Under the pieces are notes generated by a model that saw only the letters and a list, made by a program, of their open reading frames with translations, did no database searches and was not told the DNA's origin. 10,319 nucleotides of DNA from assembly GCA_900550925.1 (NCBI GenBank), contig URTU01000070.1:1-10319 (forward strand). Reading direction: 5' to 3'. Below, piece after piece: positions 1 through 7,601 of this stretch. A program made the translations under genes and the position numbers. This stretch comes from an uncultured Alistipes sp. Its GTDB lineage: Bacteria; Bacteroidota; Bacteroidia; Bacteroidales; Rikenellaceae. The stretch's first letter is position 1. Each line of letters starts with the position of its first letter.

Positions 1-1
1 C

Positions 2-697
2 GAGTCGCAGGCCGAAAAGGAGGCTACCCGTTCAGCCCGGCAGGCGCTGGAGGAGTTGCGCGAACGCACCGAACAGGATGAGCAGATCGAGGCTGAACGT
101 TCGGCACGTGTCGAGCAGGAGATGGCACGCATTGAATGCCGGCGTCAGCGCCGTGCCGAACGCCGCGCTTCGGCAGCCGGAGCGCAGACAGTCGAAACGC
201 CAGCCGAAACCGCCGTCCCGAAACAGATCACGGTCGGCACGAAGGTCCGGATCAAGGATCAGGACAACGTCGGCGAGGTGCAGGCCATCAAAGGCAAAAA
301 GGCTACGGTCGCCTTCGGGCAGATACTCACCACGATCGACATGGAGCGTCTCGAAGCCGTTTCGAATGCCGAATACAAACGCCATACCCGTCCGGTCACG
401 CCGCGCACGGTGGTTTCGGTCGACGTGTCGCAGCGCCGGCTCAACTTCCGCGACCACATCGATGTCCGCGGGATGCGCGCCGCCGAGGCCCTCGAAGCCG
501 TCCAGTCATTCATCGACGATGCTGTAATGGTCGATATCGGCAGCGTCACGATCCTTCACGGCAAAGGTACCGGCGCCCTCAAGGAGGAGATCCGGCGCTA
601 CCTGCGAACAGTTCCCGAAGTCGAGAGTTTCGCCGACGAGCATGCCGACCGCGGCGGTGCCGGCATAACAATAGTAAAATTCAGAAACGGGAACTGA
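2..697 (+). CDS. mutS2: MutS2 family protein, C-terminal part (Smr domain), 5' truncated by window
   Basis: This is the last 231 residues of a MutS2 protein whose start and MutS-like ATPase core lie left of the window. The reading frame is open from base 2 to a TGA at 695-697. Visible residues about 1-60 are charged and rich in Glu, Arg, Gln and Ala, as expected of the MutS2 coiled coil. Residues about 78-121 form an SH3-like, KOW-like segment (VGTKVRIKD onward). Residues about 153-231 are a Smr domain with the hallmark IDVRG (153-157) and HGKGTG (186-191) motifs. MutS2 proteins are DNA- and ribosome-associated ATPases; in Gram-positive bacteria they have been linked to suppression of recombination and rescue of collided ribosomes, and the Smr domain can carry nuclease activity. 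Which role applies here cannot be read from the sequence. The murF-alr gene starts 50 bp downstream on the same strand, so co-transcription is likely. The family call is secure. Confidence 0.93.
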   Translation, partial: ESQAEKEATRSARQALEELRERTEQDEQIEAERSARVEQEMARIECRRQRRAERRASAAGAQTVETPAETAVPKQITVGTKVRIKDQDNVGEVQAIKGKKATVAFGQILTTIDMERLEAVSNAEYKRHTRPVTPRTVVSVDVSQRRLNFRDHIDVRGMRAAEALEAVQSFIDDAVMVDIGSVTILHGKGTGALKEEIRRYLRTVPEVESFADEHADRGGAGITIVKFRNGN

Positions 698-747
698 ACG
701 CCCCAGCCCGACGCAACCGAATCCCGCGATACAACCAATAACCCGAA

Positions 748-3126
748 ATGGAATACAGATTGAGCCGAATAGCCGCCCTGTGCGGCGGCAAGCTGCTGAA
801 CCGCGATCTGACGATATGCGAGGTGACGGTCGACAGCCGTAATTTCACCTATGGCGACAACAGCCTGATGGTGGCCCTCAAGGGGCGCCGCCACGACGGC
901 CACGACTATCTCGAAGCCGCCTATGCACACGGCATACGTTCATTCATGGTCGAGCGGCTGCCCGAGTCGCTGCACGACGATGCCGGATATGTCGTTGTCG
1001 GAGATGCCCTCGAAGCACTCCAGAGACTCGCATCGGACTACCGTTCGAAATTCAAGGGTACGATCATAGCCGTCACCGGTTCGACCGACAAGACCCTCGT
1101 CAAGGAGTGGGCCGTGCAGAGCGCCCCGCCCGAAAAACGAGTCTTCGGAAGCCCCAAAAGCTACAATTCGCAACTCGGCGTGGCGCTGTCGCTGCTCATG
1201 ATCCAGGGTAACGAGGATGCCGTGGTCGTCGAGGCCGGCATTTCGCACCCGGGCGACATGGAACGTCTGGAGCGGATGATCCGCCCCGAGATCGGGATAT
1301 TCACCAACATCGGCGAACAGCACAGCCGCAACTTCGAATCGCTCGCAGCAAAGGTCGCCGAGAAGATGATCCTCATGCGTGGCTGCAAGGCCATAATCTA
1401 CGATGCTGGCATCGAACCGGTGGCCCGGGCCGTCGAGGCAAGCGGCATAGAGCGCAAGATCGACTGCCGGCAGTATGACGACCCGGAGTTTCACATGCGC
1501 GACACCTCGTCGCTGCGCAGCGCACGGATGGCAACTGCCCTGTGGACGCTCATGGGCGACGACATAGAGCGTATCCGGAAACGTGTAAGAGAGTTGCGGC
1601 CGTCGGCAATGCGAATGGAGCTCAAGGAGGGCATCAACGACTCGACCCTGCTGAACGACTCCTCGAATACCGGGCTCAACTCACTGGCAACGGCCCTCGA
1701 CGCACTGGTCAAGATCGCTTCGGGCCGCAAGTGTACGCTTGTCATATCGGATAACGCCGCCCGTCGGGACGATGCGCAGGCATACCTGGCCCGCGTCGAA
1801 CAGCTCGCCATCCGGGAACATATCGATACGATCATCTGCATCGGGCCGCAACTGGCCGATTTTGCCGCACGGATCGACAGCATCACCACTCGCTACTATA
1901 CAACCCCCGACGAATTCCTCGCCGGACTCTACCCCGAAGACTTCTCGTCGCGGGCCGTGCTGATCAAGTGCGCCGCAACGCCCGAATACGAACGAATGAG
2001 CCACCTGCTCGAACGTCACAGCCATACGTCGGTGCTCGAGGTTAACCTCGGGGCCATGCGCCACAACCTCGGATACTACCGTTCGCTGATGGCGCCGTCG
2101 ACCAAGATGATGGCGATGGTCAAGGCCTCGGCATACGGAAACGGCCGCCACGAGATTGCAAACATCCTCCAGAACGAGGGTGTCGACATGCTTGCGGTGG
2201 CATTCGCCGACGAGGGAAACACCCTCCGCCGGCGCGGAATAACACTCCCGATCGTCGTGCTGAATGCCGACACGAACAGTTTCGCCCAGATGGTCGCCGA
2301 CCGTCTCGAACCCGAAATATACAGTTTCGTATCGCTGCGCGACTTCGTCGAGGCCGTCCGCCATGCCGACTCTTACCACTACCCAATCCATATCAAGATC
2401 GACAGCGGGATGCACCGATTGGGATTCGAGGAGAGGGACCTGCCGCAACTCCTCGCCGAACTCGAAAAACAGAGCCTCTACGTCCGCGTATCGAGCATCT
2501 TCACACACCTCGCCGCGGCAGACGACCCCTCGCAGGACGATTTCACCCGAAGCCAGATCGCACTCTTCGACCGGCTCAGCTCGCGGATCGCCGCATCGCT
2601 CAACTACCGTGTCATGCGCCATGCCGCCGCCTCGGCCGCCATCGAGCGATTCCCCGAAGCCCACTTCGACATGTGCCGACTCGGAATCGGTCTCTACGGC
2701 TTCGACTACCGTCGCAACAAGGCCCTCGTACCGATCTCGACACTCAAGGCCCGCGTAGTGCAGATCAAGCACCTCGCCGCTGACCAGACCGTCGGTTACG
2801 GACGCGCCGGCCGGCTCAGCCGCCCTTCGGTAACGGCAACCGTCTCGATCGGATATGCCGACGGCCTGAACCGCCATCTGGGTTGCGGAAACTGGTCGGT
2901 ACTCATACACGGCCGCCCGGCACCCATCGTCGGACGGATATGCATGGATTGCTGCATGGTCGACATAACCGACATTCCGGATGTCGGCGAGGGCGACGAG
3001 GTGATGATATTCTCGACCGAACCCGGAAACCGCGCCGACGACATGGCTGACATTCTCGGTACGATCCCTTACGAAATAATGACCTCGGTCAGCACCCGCG
3101 TAAAACGAATCTTCATAAACGAATAA
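748..3126 (+). CDS. alr: MurF-Alr fusion: degenerate MurF-like domain fused to PLP alanine racemase
   Basis: This 792-residue protein has the fusion architecture common in Bacteroidota. Residues about 1-428 resemble MurF, which adds D-Ala-D-Ala to UDP-MurNAc-tripeptide. Residues about 430-792 are an alanine racemase, which converts L-Ala to D-Ala with PLP in the cytoplasm. The racemase half is well preserved: PLP lysine K459 in MVKASAYG, K550 and R557 in KIDSGMHRLG, pyridine-contacting R644 in CRLGIGLYG, catalytic tyrosine Y703 in GYADG, and Y775 near the C terminus. One deviation is A628 in HAAASA, where Asn is usual. The MurF half keeps the N-terminal UDP-substrate region (DSR, then ALKGRRHDGHD), E162 and H192. 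Its P-loop reads TGSTDKT (110-116) instead of TGSNGKT, the DSYNSD-type motif reads DSSNTG (304-309), the KGSR-type motif reads KCAA (407-410), and the central domain looks shortened. I infer an active racemase and probably no ligase activity. The ATG at 748 fits the family N terminus (MEYRLSRIA). The methylase follows after 5 bp. Confidence 0.93.
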   Translation: MEYRLSRIAALCGGKLLNRDLTICEVTVDSRNFTYGDNSLMVALKGRRHDGHDYLEAAYAHGIRSFMVERLPESLHDDAGYVVVGDALEALQRLASDYRSKFKGTIIAVTGSTDKTLVKEWAVQSAPPEKRVFGSPKSYNSQLGVALSLLMIQGNEDAVVVEAGISHPGDMERLERMIRPEIGIFTNIGEQHSRNFESLAAKVAEKMILMRGCKAIIYDAGIEPVARAVEASGIERKIDCRQYDDPEFHMRDTSSLRSARMATALWTLMGDDIERIRKRVRELRPSAMRMELKEGINDSTLLNDSSNTGLNSLATALDALVKIASGRKCTLVISDNAARRDDAQAYLARVEQLAIREHIDTIICIGPQLADFAARIDSITTRYYTTPDEFLAGLYPEDFSSRAVLIKCAATPEYERMSHLLERHSHTSVLEVNLGAMRHNLGYYRSLMAPSTKMMAMVKASAYGNGRHEIANILQNEGVDMLAVAFADEGNTLRRRGITLPIVVLNADTNSFAQMVADRLEPEIYSFVSLRDFVEAVRHADSYHYPIHIKIDSGMHRLGFEERDLPQLLAELEKQSLYVRVSSIFTHLAAADDPSQDDFTRSQIALFDRLSSRIAASLNYRVMRHAAASAAIERFPEAHFDMCRLGIGLYGFDYRRNKALVPISTLKARVVQIKHLAADQTVGYGRAGRLSRPSVTATVSIGYADGLNRHLGCGNWSVLIHGRPAPIVGRICMDCCMVDITDIPDVGEGDEVMIFSTEPGNRADDMADILGTIPYEIMTSVSTRVKRIFINE

Positions 3127-3131
3127 CAGCC

Positions 3132-3845
3132 ATGAACAAAGGTACCCTGTATATGATTCCCTGCCCGATCGCTACGGACGGCGATCCGGCCGGATCTCTC
3201 CCGGAAAATACGATCGCGGCAATCCGGCGGATCGGATGTTTTGTGGTCGAGGACCTGCGGACAGGGCGCCGGTTCCTGTCGCGCGTCGGCATGGGACGTC
3301 CGATTGACACGCTCGAAATGGCTGAACTCAACGAGCATACCCCATCCGCCGAGGTCGAAAAACTGATCGCACCGCTCCTTGCCGGCAAGGACGTGGGAAT
3401 GATCTCCGAGGCAGGTTGCCCGGGCGTCGCCGACCCCGGGGCTGCTCTCGCCGCACTCTGCCACCGGCACGGCATCCGTGTAAAACCGCTCGTCGGCCCT
3501 TCGTCGATACTCCTGGCGCTCATGGCCTCCGGTATGAACGGGCAGTCCTTCGCATTCAACGGATACCTCCCCGTAAAACCGCAGGAGCGCGAACGCGCCA
3601 TCCGCACCTTCGAACGCCGCGCCCGCTCCGAACACCAGTCGCAGATCTTCATCGAGGCGCCATACCGCAACCGGCAGCTGCTCAAGTCGCTGACCGACGT
3701 CTGTGCCCCCGACACGCGGCTTACCGTAGCGGTCGACCTCGACGCCGAAAGTGAATTCGTCGCAACCCGCAGCATCGCCGAATGGAGACAGTACGACTCG
3801 ACCGACCTGCACAAGCGGCCGGCTATATTCATCATCGGAGAGTAA
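3132..3845 (+). CDS. Short RsmI-like SAM-dependent methyltransferase (tetrapyrrole methylase fold)
   Basis: This 237-residue protein belongs to the tetrapyrrole (corrin/porphyrin) methylase superfamily and most resembles RsmI, the enzyme that 2'-O-methylates C1402 of 16S rRNA. Visible family motifs are the N-terminal strand LYMIPCPIA (6-14), then EDLRTGRRFL, the SAM-loop motif SEAGCPGVADPG (RsmI: SEAGTPLISDPG), VGPSSILLALMASGMNGQSF (RsmI: GPSA..ALSASGLP), and FIEAPYRN. Canonical RsmI has about 280 residues with a C-terminal extension; this form ends soon after the methylase core. Bacteroidota commonly encode such a short paralogue, and its substrate is not evident from sequence, so rRNA methylation is plausible but unproven. 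The ATG lies 5 bp after the murF-alr stop with no Shine-Dalgarno, which suggests an operon with translation linked to the upstream gene. The gene ends 24 bp from a convergent nuclease gene. Confidence 0.88.
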   Translation: MNKGTLYMIPCPIATDGDPAGSLPENTIAAIRRIGCFVVEDLRTGRRFLSRVGMGRPIDTLEMAELNEHTPSAEVEKLIAPLLAGKDVGMISEAGCPGVADPGAALAALCHRHGIRVKPLVGPSSILLALMASGMNGQSFAFNGYLPVKPQERERAIRTFERRARSEHQSQIFIEAPYRNRQLLKSLTDVCAPDTRLTVAVDLDAESEFVATRSIAEWRQYDSTDLHKRPAIFIIGE

Positions 3846-3869
3846 TTAAAACTTACGGGAAAGCCCTTG

Positions 3870-6758
3870 TCAATCCTTTGTCTGCCCTCTGCGGCAGATA
3901 TCACTGTAATCGCAATACTGGCACGATTTCGGGTCATCGCACTGAACAAACGGCCGCGCAGGATCGAACATCTCGGAGAGAACTCCGGCAAGACCACGTT
4001 CGAATGTCTCGGCGCCCGCCCCGTAATCCAGCACATGCCGATGTTGCGAACGGTCCCGTCCCCCGAACGTCTCGACCAGATCGGGCGAAGCATCCTCATT
4101 CCCTATATTGCGGACATAATACAATGCCGGCACGACACCGCAGCCCTCGCTGTGTGAAAGCATCATCGAATAGAGCAGAGTCTGTATCACGGCCGAATAT
4201 TCACGGCGATTATCGTCGGAAAACAGCGTCCCGAACTCCTTGAACTCGGTGTGCGGCACACCGGTCTTGTAGTCGACAACCCGCCTCCGGCCCGATGACA
4301 GACGGTCGATACGGTCGGCCTTGCCCTCGAACAGAACCCGAAGCCTCCGCCCCGCCGATTCGAACTCGAACGGCGTCGAAACCTTGTACTCGAGATGCTC
4401 AACCACAAAGTCCGGATGGGCCTTGTCGTAGGCCAGAATGCCTCGCTCGATGTAGCGGCGGATGATGTCCCGAACCAGAATGATCTGGCCACCGTAATCC
4501 TCCTCATCCACATTCTCGCGCATCAGATACTTCTCGTTGACCGCCCGATCCACCGCCGTTGCGATATCCTTGCCGGTGATCGACGCCAGCGCCCGCGCAA
4601 CATCCGGTTTGCCGACCAGCGGCTCGTAAAGCAGCTGCATGGCGTAGTGCAGAATGGTTCCGAACATCGAGGCATCGATCTCCTCGACCATTTCATCGTC
4701 GGCGCGTATGCCCACCACCGACGCAAAATAGAACCGCATCGGACATACGACATATCGGAAAAAGGCCGTCGGAGACAGTGGTGCAGGGTTCTCCTCCGCC
4801 ACAAACCGCCCCAGACGTTCAGCCACATCGCCGCGCTTGGCTATAACCAACGGTGCCGACTCGCCCAGATTGATGTCGGCGCCGAAATCAATACGCTTCA
4901 ACTCTATGCCCGACTCGTAATCCAACTGACGGATATAGCGGCTCGGTTCGCCATTGCTGTTTTCGTCGTTCTGCGAACAGTAGACCATCCAGACCCGAGA
5001 CGCCCGCTGGATCAACCGGTAGAAATAGTAGGCATAGACACCGTCGTGATGCTCCGGCGTCGGAAGGCCGTAGGCCGCCCGCAGTGCGTACGGAATGAAG
5101 GATGACGAGGCGGAACGCATGCCCGGGAAATTGTCGTCGTTCATAGAAAGGATCACGACATTGTCGAAATCAAGGTTTCGGGTCTCGAGGATTCCCATCA
5201 CCTGCAACCCCTGCAGCGGCTCCCCCTCGAACGGAATCCGAACCGTCTGCAGATGGCGCCGCAACAGCGACCGGTAGACCTGCAGGTCGATCTCGACAGA
5301 ACAGTCCTCGAGCGAATTGCGCAACATCGACACGTTGTCCGCAATGACCGACAGAAACTCCATCTCCTGTTTATGCGAGCCCCCCTCGTCCGACGACAGG
5401 ATCGACAGCACCTTGCCCGACATCGCCACGATATAGTCCGACAACTCCCGCCAATCTCCGCAGAGCGTGAACAGCGCCTCAAGCAACGGCGTTACGTTCA
5501 GCTCCGAACGCGCCACGAAGACCTGCTGGCGGTCGATGATCCGACGCACCAACTCGCGGCCCGAATCCCCCAGCGCCGGTTCGATATACGGATGCGACAG
5601 CAGACCCGTAACATCCGAGTGGTAGAAATGAGGCTCCCCGCCGCGTTCGGTCGACCGTCCCTGCAGCTCGATCAGCCGTTCGACAAACGAATAGGCAACA
5701 CTCTGCCGCACGGGAAACCCCATCGTAATATTGAGGTGTTCGACACTGTCGGGAATCGAATACAACAACGGCGAAAGCAGATTCTCGTCGGTCAGCACCA
5801 CCGCCGTATTCCGGTCCGAGGGCAATCTCCCGGCAGCATCATCGGCAAACAGCCTCGACACGAACTTGCATTGCAGCACGTTCGAGGCCGCCGCAACCGC
5901 CGTCAGCTCCTTGCCCGCCGCAAAGCATGCATCCCGACTCCGGAGATCCGCCGCCGAAGGGTATCGCAACAGATTGTCGCGGATGAAGAGCCCGGCTTCC
6001 TGACCCTTTTCGAGATAATAGTCGTCGTAATCCCAGTAGAACAACGCATCGCGGTTGACCTTCAGGTAGTCGAACAGGCGCTTCTCGCAGGCCGACAACG
6101 CATTGAAACCGGCTATCACGTAACGTTCATGCCCGTCGTCCAACTCGAAATCCGCAGCCGCAATACGTTCCGCCGCCGCCCGCTGGATCATCCCGCCGTA
6201 GGCGATTCCCAGTTCCGAAAGCCGCGCCCGGAAATCGCGATAAACCGGACCCAGGGTCTGCCAGAGCTTCACGAAGGCCTGCTTGTGAACCGACATCCGC
6301 GTCTGGTCGATCACGCTCCAGAAACGCGACAATGCCTGCCACTGCTGCTCGGTAATGTACGAGTAGTCCGATTCCATGACCTTCAGGTCGGCCATGTTCG
6401 CAAACAGCACGTCGGCATCGACCAGATACTTGTCTATCGAGTCGAAATCGTTCAGAAGCATGTCGCCCCAGAAATAGAACTTGTCGAAAGTCTCGTCGGG
6501 ATGATACCGGCGGTAGACATTGTAGAGCTCCGTGATCAGACGCACCCGTTCGCCCTGCTTCATTCCCGAAGCCTCGGCCATCAGGTCGTCGATCGACACG
6601 AAGTGCGGCAGCCATAACGGCCCGGACGACAACCGCCCCAGAGCATCGGCGAAAAACAACCTTGCACGCCGACTCGGGAACATGATCCTGAGCGACGACA
6701 CCTCACGGCCGAAACGTTCGTAAAGATCGGCCGCAACCTGTTCGAGAAAGGTTGTCAT
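3870..6758 (-). CDS. addB: AddB-like PD-(D/E)XK nuclease with Fe-S cysteine set
   Basis: This 962-residue protein is the probable nuclease and scaffold partner of the AddA-like helicase at 7602. The C-terminal third has the RecB/AddB nuclease motifs: H704 in FGTILHYAM, D815 in GKADRID, D829-Y-K831 in VVDYKTG, and the following Q-LLYS helix. Four cysteines fit the AddB 4Fe-4S staple that clamps the nuclease domain: C672 in VVCPMRFYF, then C946, C949 and C955 spaced C-x2-C-x5-C. The N-terminal two thirds look like the helicase-like AddB body. Where helicase motif I would lie, the sequence reads MFPSRRARLFF (about 25-35) without a GxGK(T/S) P-loop, so this half probably does not hydrolyse ATP. 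The role would be resection of double-strand breaks before RecA loading, in the cytoplasm. It starts at the ATG at 6756-6758, 28 bp after the stop of the GIN-domain gene, so both may share a transcript. AddB-type is strongly supported by motifs; true orthology to characterised AddB is inferred. Confidence 0.88.
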   Translation of the reverse strand: MTTFLEQVAADLYERFGREVSSLRIMFPSRRARLFFADALGRLSSGPLWLPHFVSIDDLMAEASGMKQGERVRLITELYNVYRRYHPDETFDKFYFWGDMLLNDFDSIDKYLVDADVLFANMADLKVMESDYSYITEQQWQALSRFWSVIDQTRMSVHKQAFVKLWQTLGPVYRDFRARLSELGIAYGGMIQRAAAERIAAADFELDDGHERYVIAGFNALSACEKRLFDYLKVNRDALFYWDYDDYYLEKGQEAGLFIRDNLLRYPSAADLRSRDACFAAGKELTAVAAASNVLQCKFVSRLFADDAAGRLPSDRNTAVVLTDENLLSPLLYSIPDSVEHLNITMGFPVRQSVAYSFVERLIELQGRSTERGGEPHFYHSDVTGLLSHPYIEPALGDSGRELVRRIIDRQQVFVARSELNVTPLLEALFTLCGDWRELSDYIVAMSGKVLSILSSDEGGSHKQEMEFLSVIADNVSMLRNSLEDCSVEIDLQVYRSLLRRHLQTVRIPFEGEPLQGLQVMGILETRNLDFDNVVILSMNDDNFPGMRSASSSFIPYALRAAYGLPTPEHHDGVYAYYFYRLIQRASRVWMVYCSQNDENSNGEPSRYIRQLDYESGIELKRIDFGADINLGESAPLVIAKRGDVAERLGRFVAEENPAPLSPTAFFRYVVCPMRFYFASVVGIRADDEMVEEIDASMFGTILHYAMQLLYEPLVGKPDVARALASITGKDIATAVDRAVNEKYLMRENVDEEDYGGQIILVRDIIRRYIERGILAYDKAHPDFVVEHLEYKVSTPFEFESAGRRLRVLFEGKADRIDRLSSGRRRVVDYKTGVPHTEFKEFGTLFSDDNRREYSAVIQTLLYSMMLSHSEGCGVVPALYYVRNIGNEDASPDLVETFGGRDRSQHRHVLDYGAGAETFERGLAGVLSEMFDPARPFVQCDDPKSCQYCDYSDICRRGQTKD

Positions 6759-6759
6759 G

Positions 6760-6773
6760 ATACGTAACCGTAT
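6760..6773 (-). other. Small inverted repeat in the gap before the nuclease start
   Basis: On the minus strand the 28-bp gap contains ATACG-GTTA-CGTAT, a perfect 5-bp stem with a 4-nt loop, ending 1 bp before the nuclease ATG. If it forms in RNA it would sit over the ribosome-binding region and could lower nuclease translation. The stem is short and AT-containing, it has no U-tract, and it could be chance. I do not call it a terminator. Confidence 0.25.
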
Positions 6774-6786
6774 GGCTGGAAAAGAG

Positions 6787-7482
6787 CTATTCGCCTATGT
6801 TGTTTATCGAGCTGCCCAACAGACGCTCCTGCACCCGCAGGATATCGGGCTTGCCCTTGTAGAATACCGTTCCACCCAGATTGGTCGTCGCAACCAGCCG
6901 TTCCGAAACCCGCACGGTAGCCTCACCGCGCTGCGTTGCGGTCACCTCGGCCGACATCGCCTCCAGCTTGCTCAGGTCGATATCCGCCGCCGAAACATCC
7001 AGCTTCAGATAACGCGCCTCACCCGTCAGGTCAACATCCGACTGTCCCGAAACCGTCAGTTTCAGATCGGTGGCCTTGACCGAACCTTTCAGCGTGCCGC
7101 TCCCCGAAACCTCGATGTCAAGCACCGGGACCTCCAGTTCGCCATCAATCTCGACTCGGCTGCCGGCAATCTTCAAGCCATCGACCGTACGGAAACGTAT
7201 CTCGATATCCGTATCAACGGTCCTGTTGCGCGAATTGCTCTCGCGGATCTTCAGCACGCCGTTATCATCGATCGTGTAGCTCAACCGGCTCGCTGATTCG
7301 TCCGTAGTATTGACAACCAGCATGGGCTGTTCGCTGTCGGAAATACGAACCATCTTTACCTTCATGTTGCCGCTCAGGGATACCGATGTGAAATCCCCCA
7401 TCCATTCGCGGTGAGTCGACTGCTGTGCGACTACGGCCGTTGACATCATCAACGCCGCCAGAATCATCACTATTCTTTGCAT
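6787..7482 (-). CDS. Exported GIN-domain (DUF2807) beta-helix protein, head GIN domain
   Basis: This 231-residue protein has a clear Sec signal peptide: MQR, a hydrophobic stretch to about residue 18, and a likely cleavage after AVVA before QQ. No lipobox cysteine is present, so it is predicted to be released into the periplasm or exported beyond it. The mature part resembles DUF2807, the putative auto-transporter adhesin head GIN domain of Bacteroidota: an opening strand FTSVSLSGNMKVKM (about 31-44), then successive beta-helix rungs with turns such as VSGSGTLKG, TVSGQSDVDLTG and DVSAADIDLSK, ending in VFYKGKPDILRVQ, where family members usually have a similar YYG-P sequence. The function of GIN-domain proteins is not established; adhesion or envelope roles are guesses. 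The gene faces the divergent promoter region at 7483-7601 and sits directly upstream of the nuclease gene. No functional tie to DNA repair is visible. Confidence 0.85.
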   Translation of the reverse strand: MQRIVMILAALMMSTAVVAQQSTHREWMGDFTSVSLSGNMKVKMVRISDSEQPMLVVNTTDESASRLSYTIDDNGVLKIRESNSRNRTVDTDIEIRFRTVDGLKIAGSRVEIDGELEVPVLDIEVSGSGTLKGSVKATDLKLTVSGQSDVDLTGEARYLKLDVSAADIDLSKLEAMSAEVTATQRGEATVRVSERLVATTNLGGTVFYKGKPDILRVQERLLGSSINNIGE

Positions 7483-7513
7483 ACGTCAGAATATGTTTTG
7501 AACATTTTAGCAG

Positions 7514-7521
7514 GCAAGTTA
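7514..7521 (-). promoter_or_regulatory. Possible -7 element for the GIN-domain/nuclease unit
   Basis: The minus strand reads TAACTTGC about 32 bp upstream of the GIN-domain ATG. It resembles the Bacteroidota sigma-ABfr -7 consensus TAnnTTTG with one mismatch. No matching -33 TTG is found at the usual distance upstream, so support is limited to one box and its location in the only sizeable intergenic region. Confidence 0.25.
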
Positions 7522-7564
7522 ATAATTTTTTGCGGAATAATTCTTTTCTTCGGCCGGAATTTGC

Positions 7565-7572
7565 TATCTTGG
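7565..7572 (+). promoter_or_regulatory. Possible -7 element for the AddA-like helicase gene
   Basis: The sequence TATCTTGG lies 29 bp upstream of the helicase ATG at 7602 and matches the Bacteroidota -7 consensus TAnnTTTG except at one position. The upstream DNA is a T-rich run (7541-7550), but a clean -33 TTG at 19-21 bp spacing is absent. Location, strand and spacing to the ATG are appropriate, and transcription would give a short leader. Confidence 0.35.
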
Positions 7573-7601
7573 TTCGGTTTTTCACAGACTCTTCACTCAA
7601 A

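Noticed and set aside
698..747. Promoter or RNA element between mutS2 and murF-alr
   Set aside because: The 50 bp show no TAnnTTTG-like word, hairpin or conserved leader that I can recognise; read-through from mutS2 is the simpler view.
1681..2910. Open frame of 409 codons on the minus strand opposite murF-alr
   Set aside because: It is antisense to a clearly recognised enzyme; its translation is rich in Glu, Val, Asp and Arg with no family motif. Long antisense frames are expected where GC3 bias is strong.
3846..3869. Possible bidirectional terminator between the convergent methylase and nuclease genes
   Set aside because: The only inverted repeat is GGG-AAAG-CCC, a 3-bp stem, with no convincing U-tract directly after it; support is too weak to annotate.
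5253..6617. Open frame of 454 codons on the plus strand opposite the nuclease gene
   Set aside because: The product is rich in Arg, Gln and His with low-complexity composition and no motif, the mirror image of the GC-biased nuclease codons.
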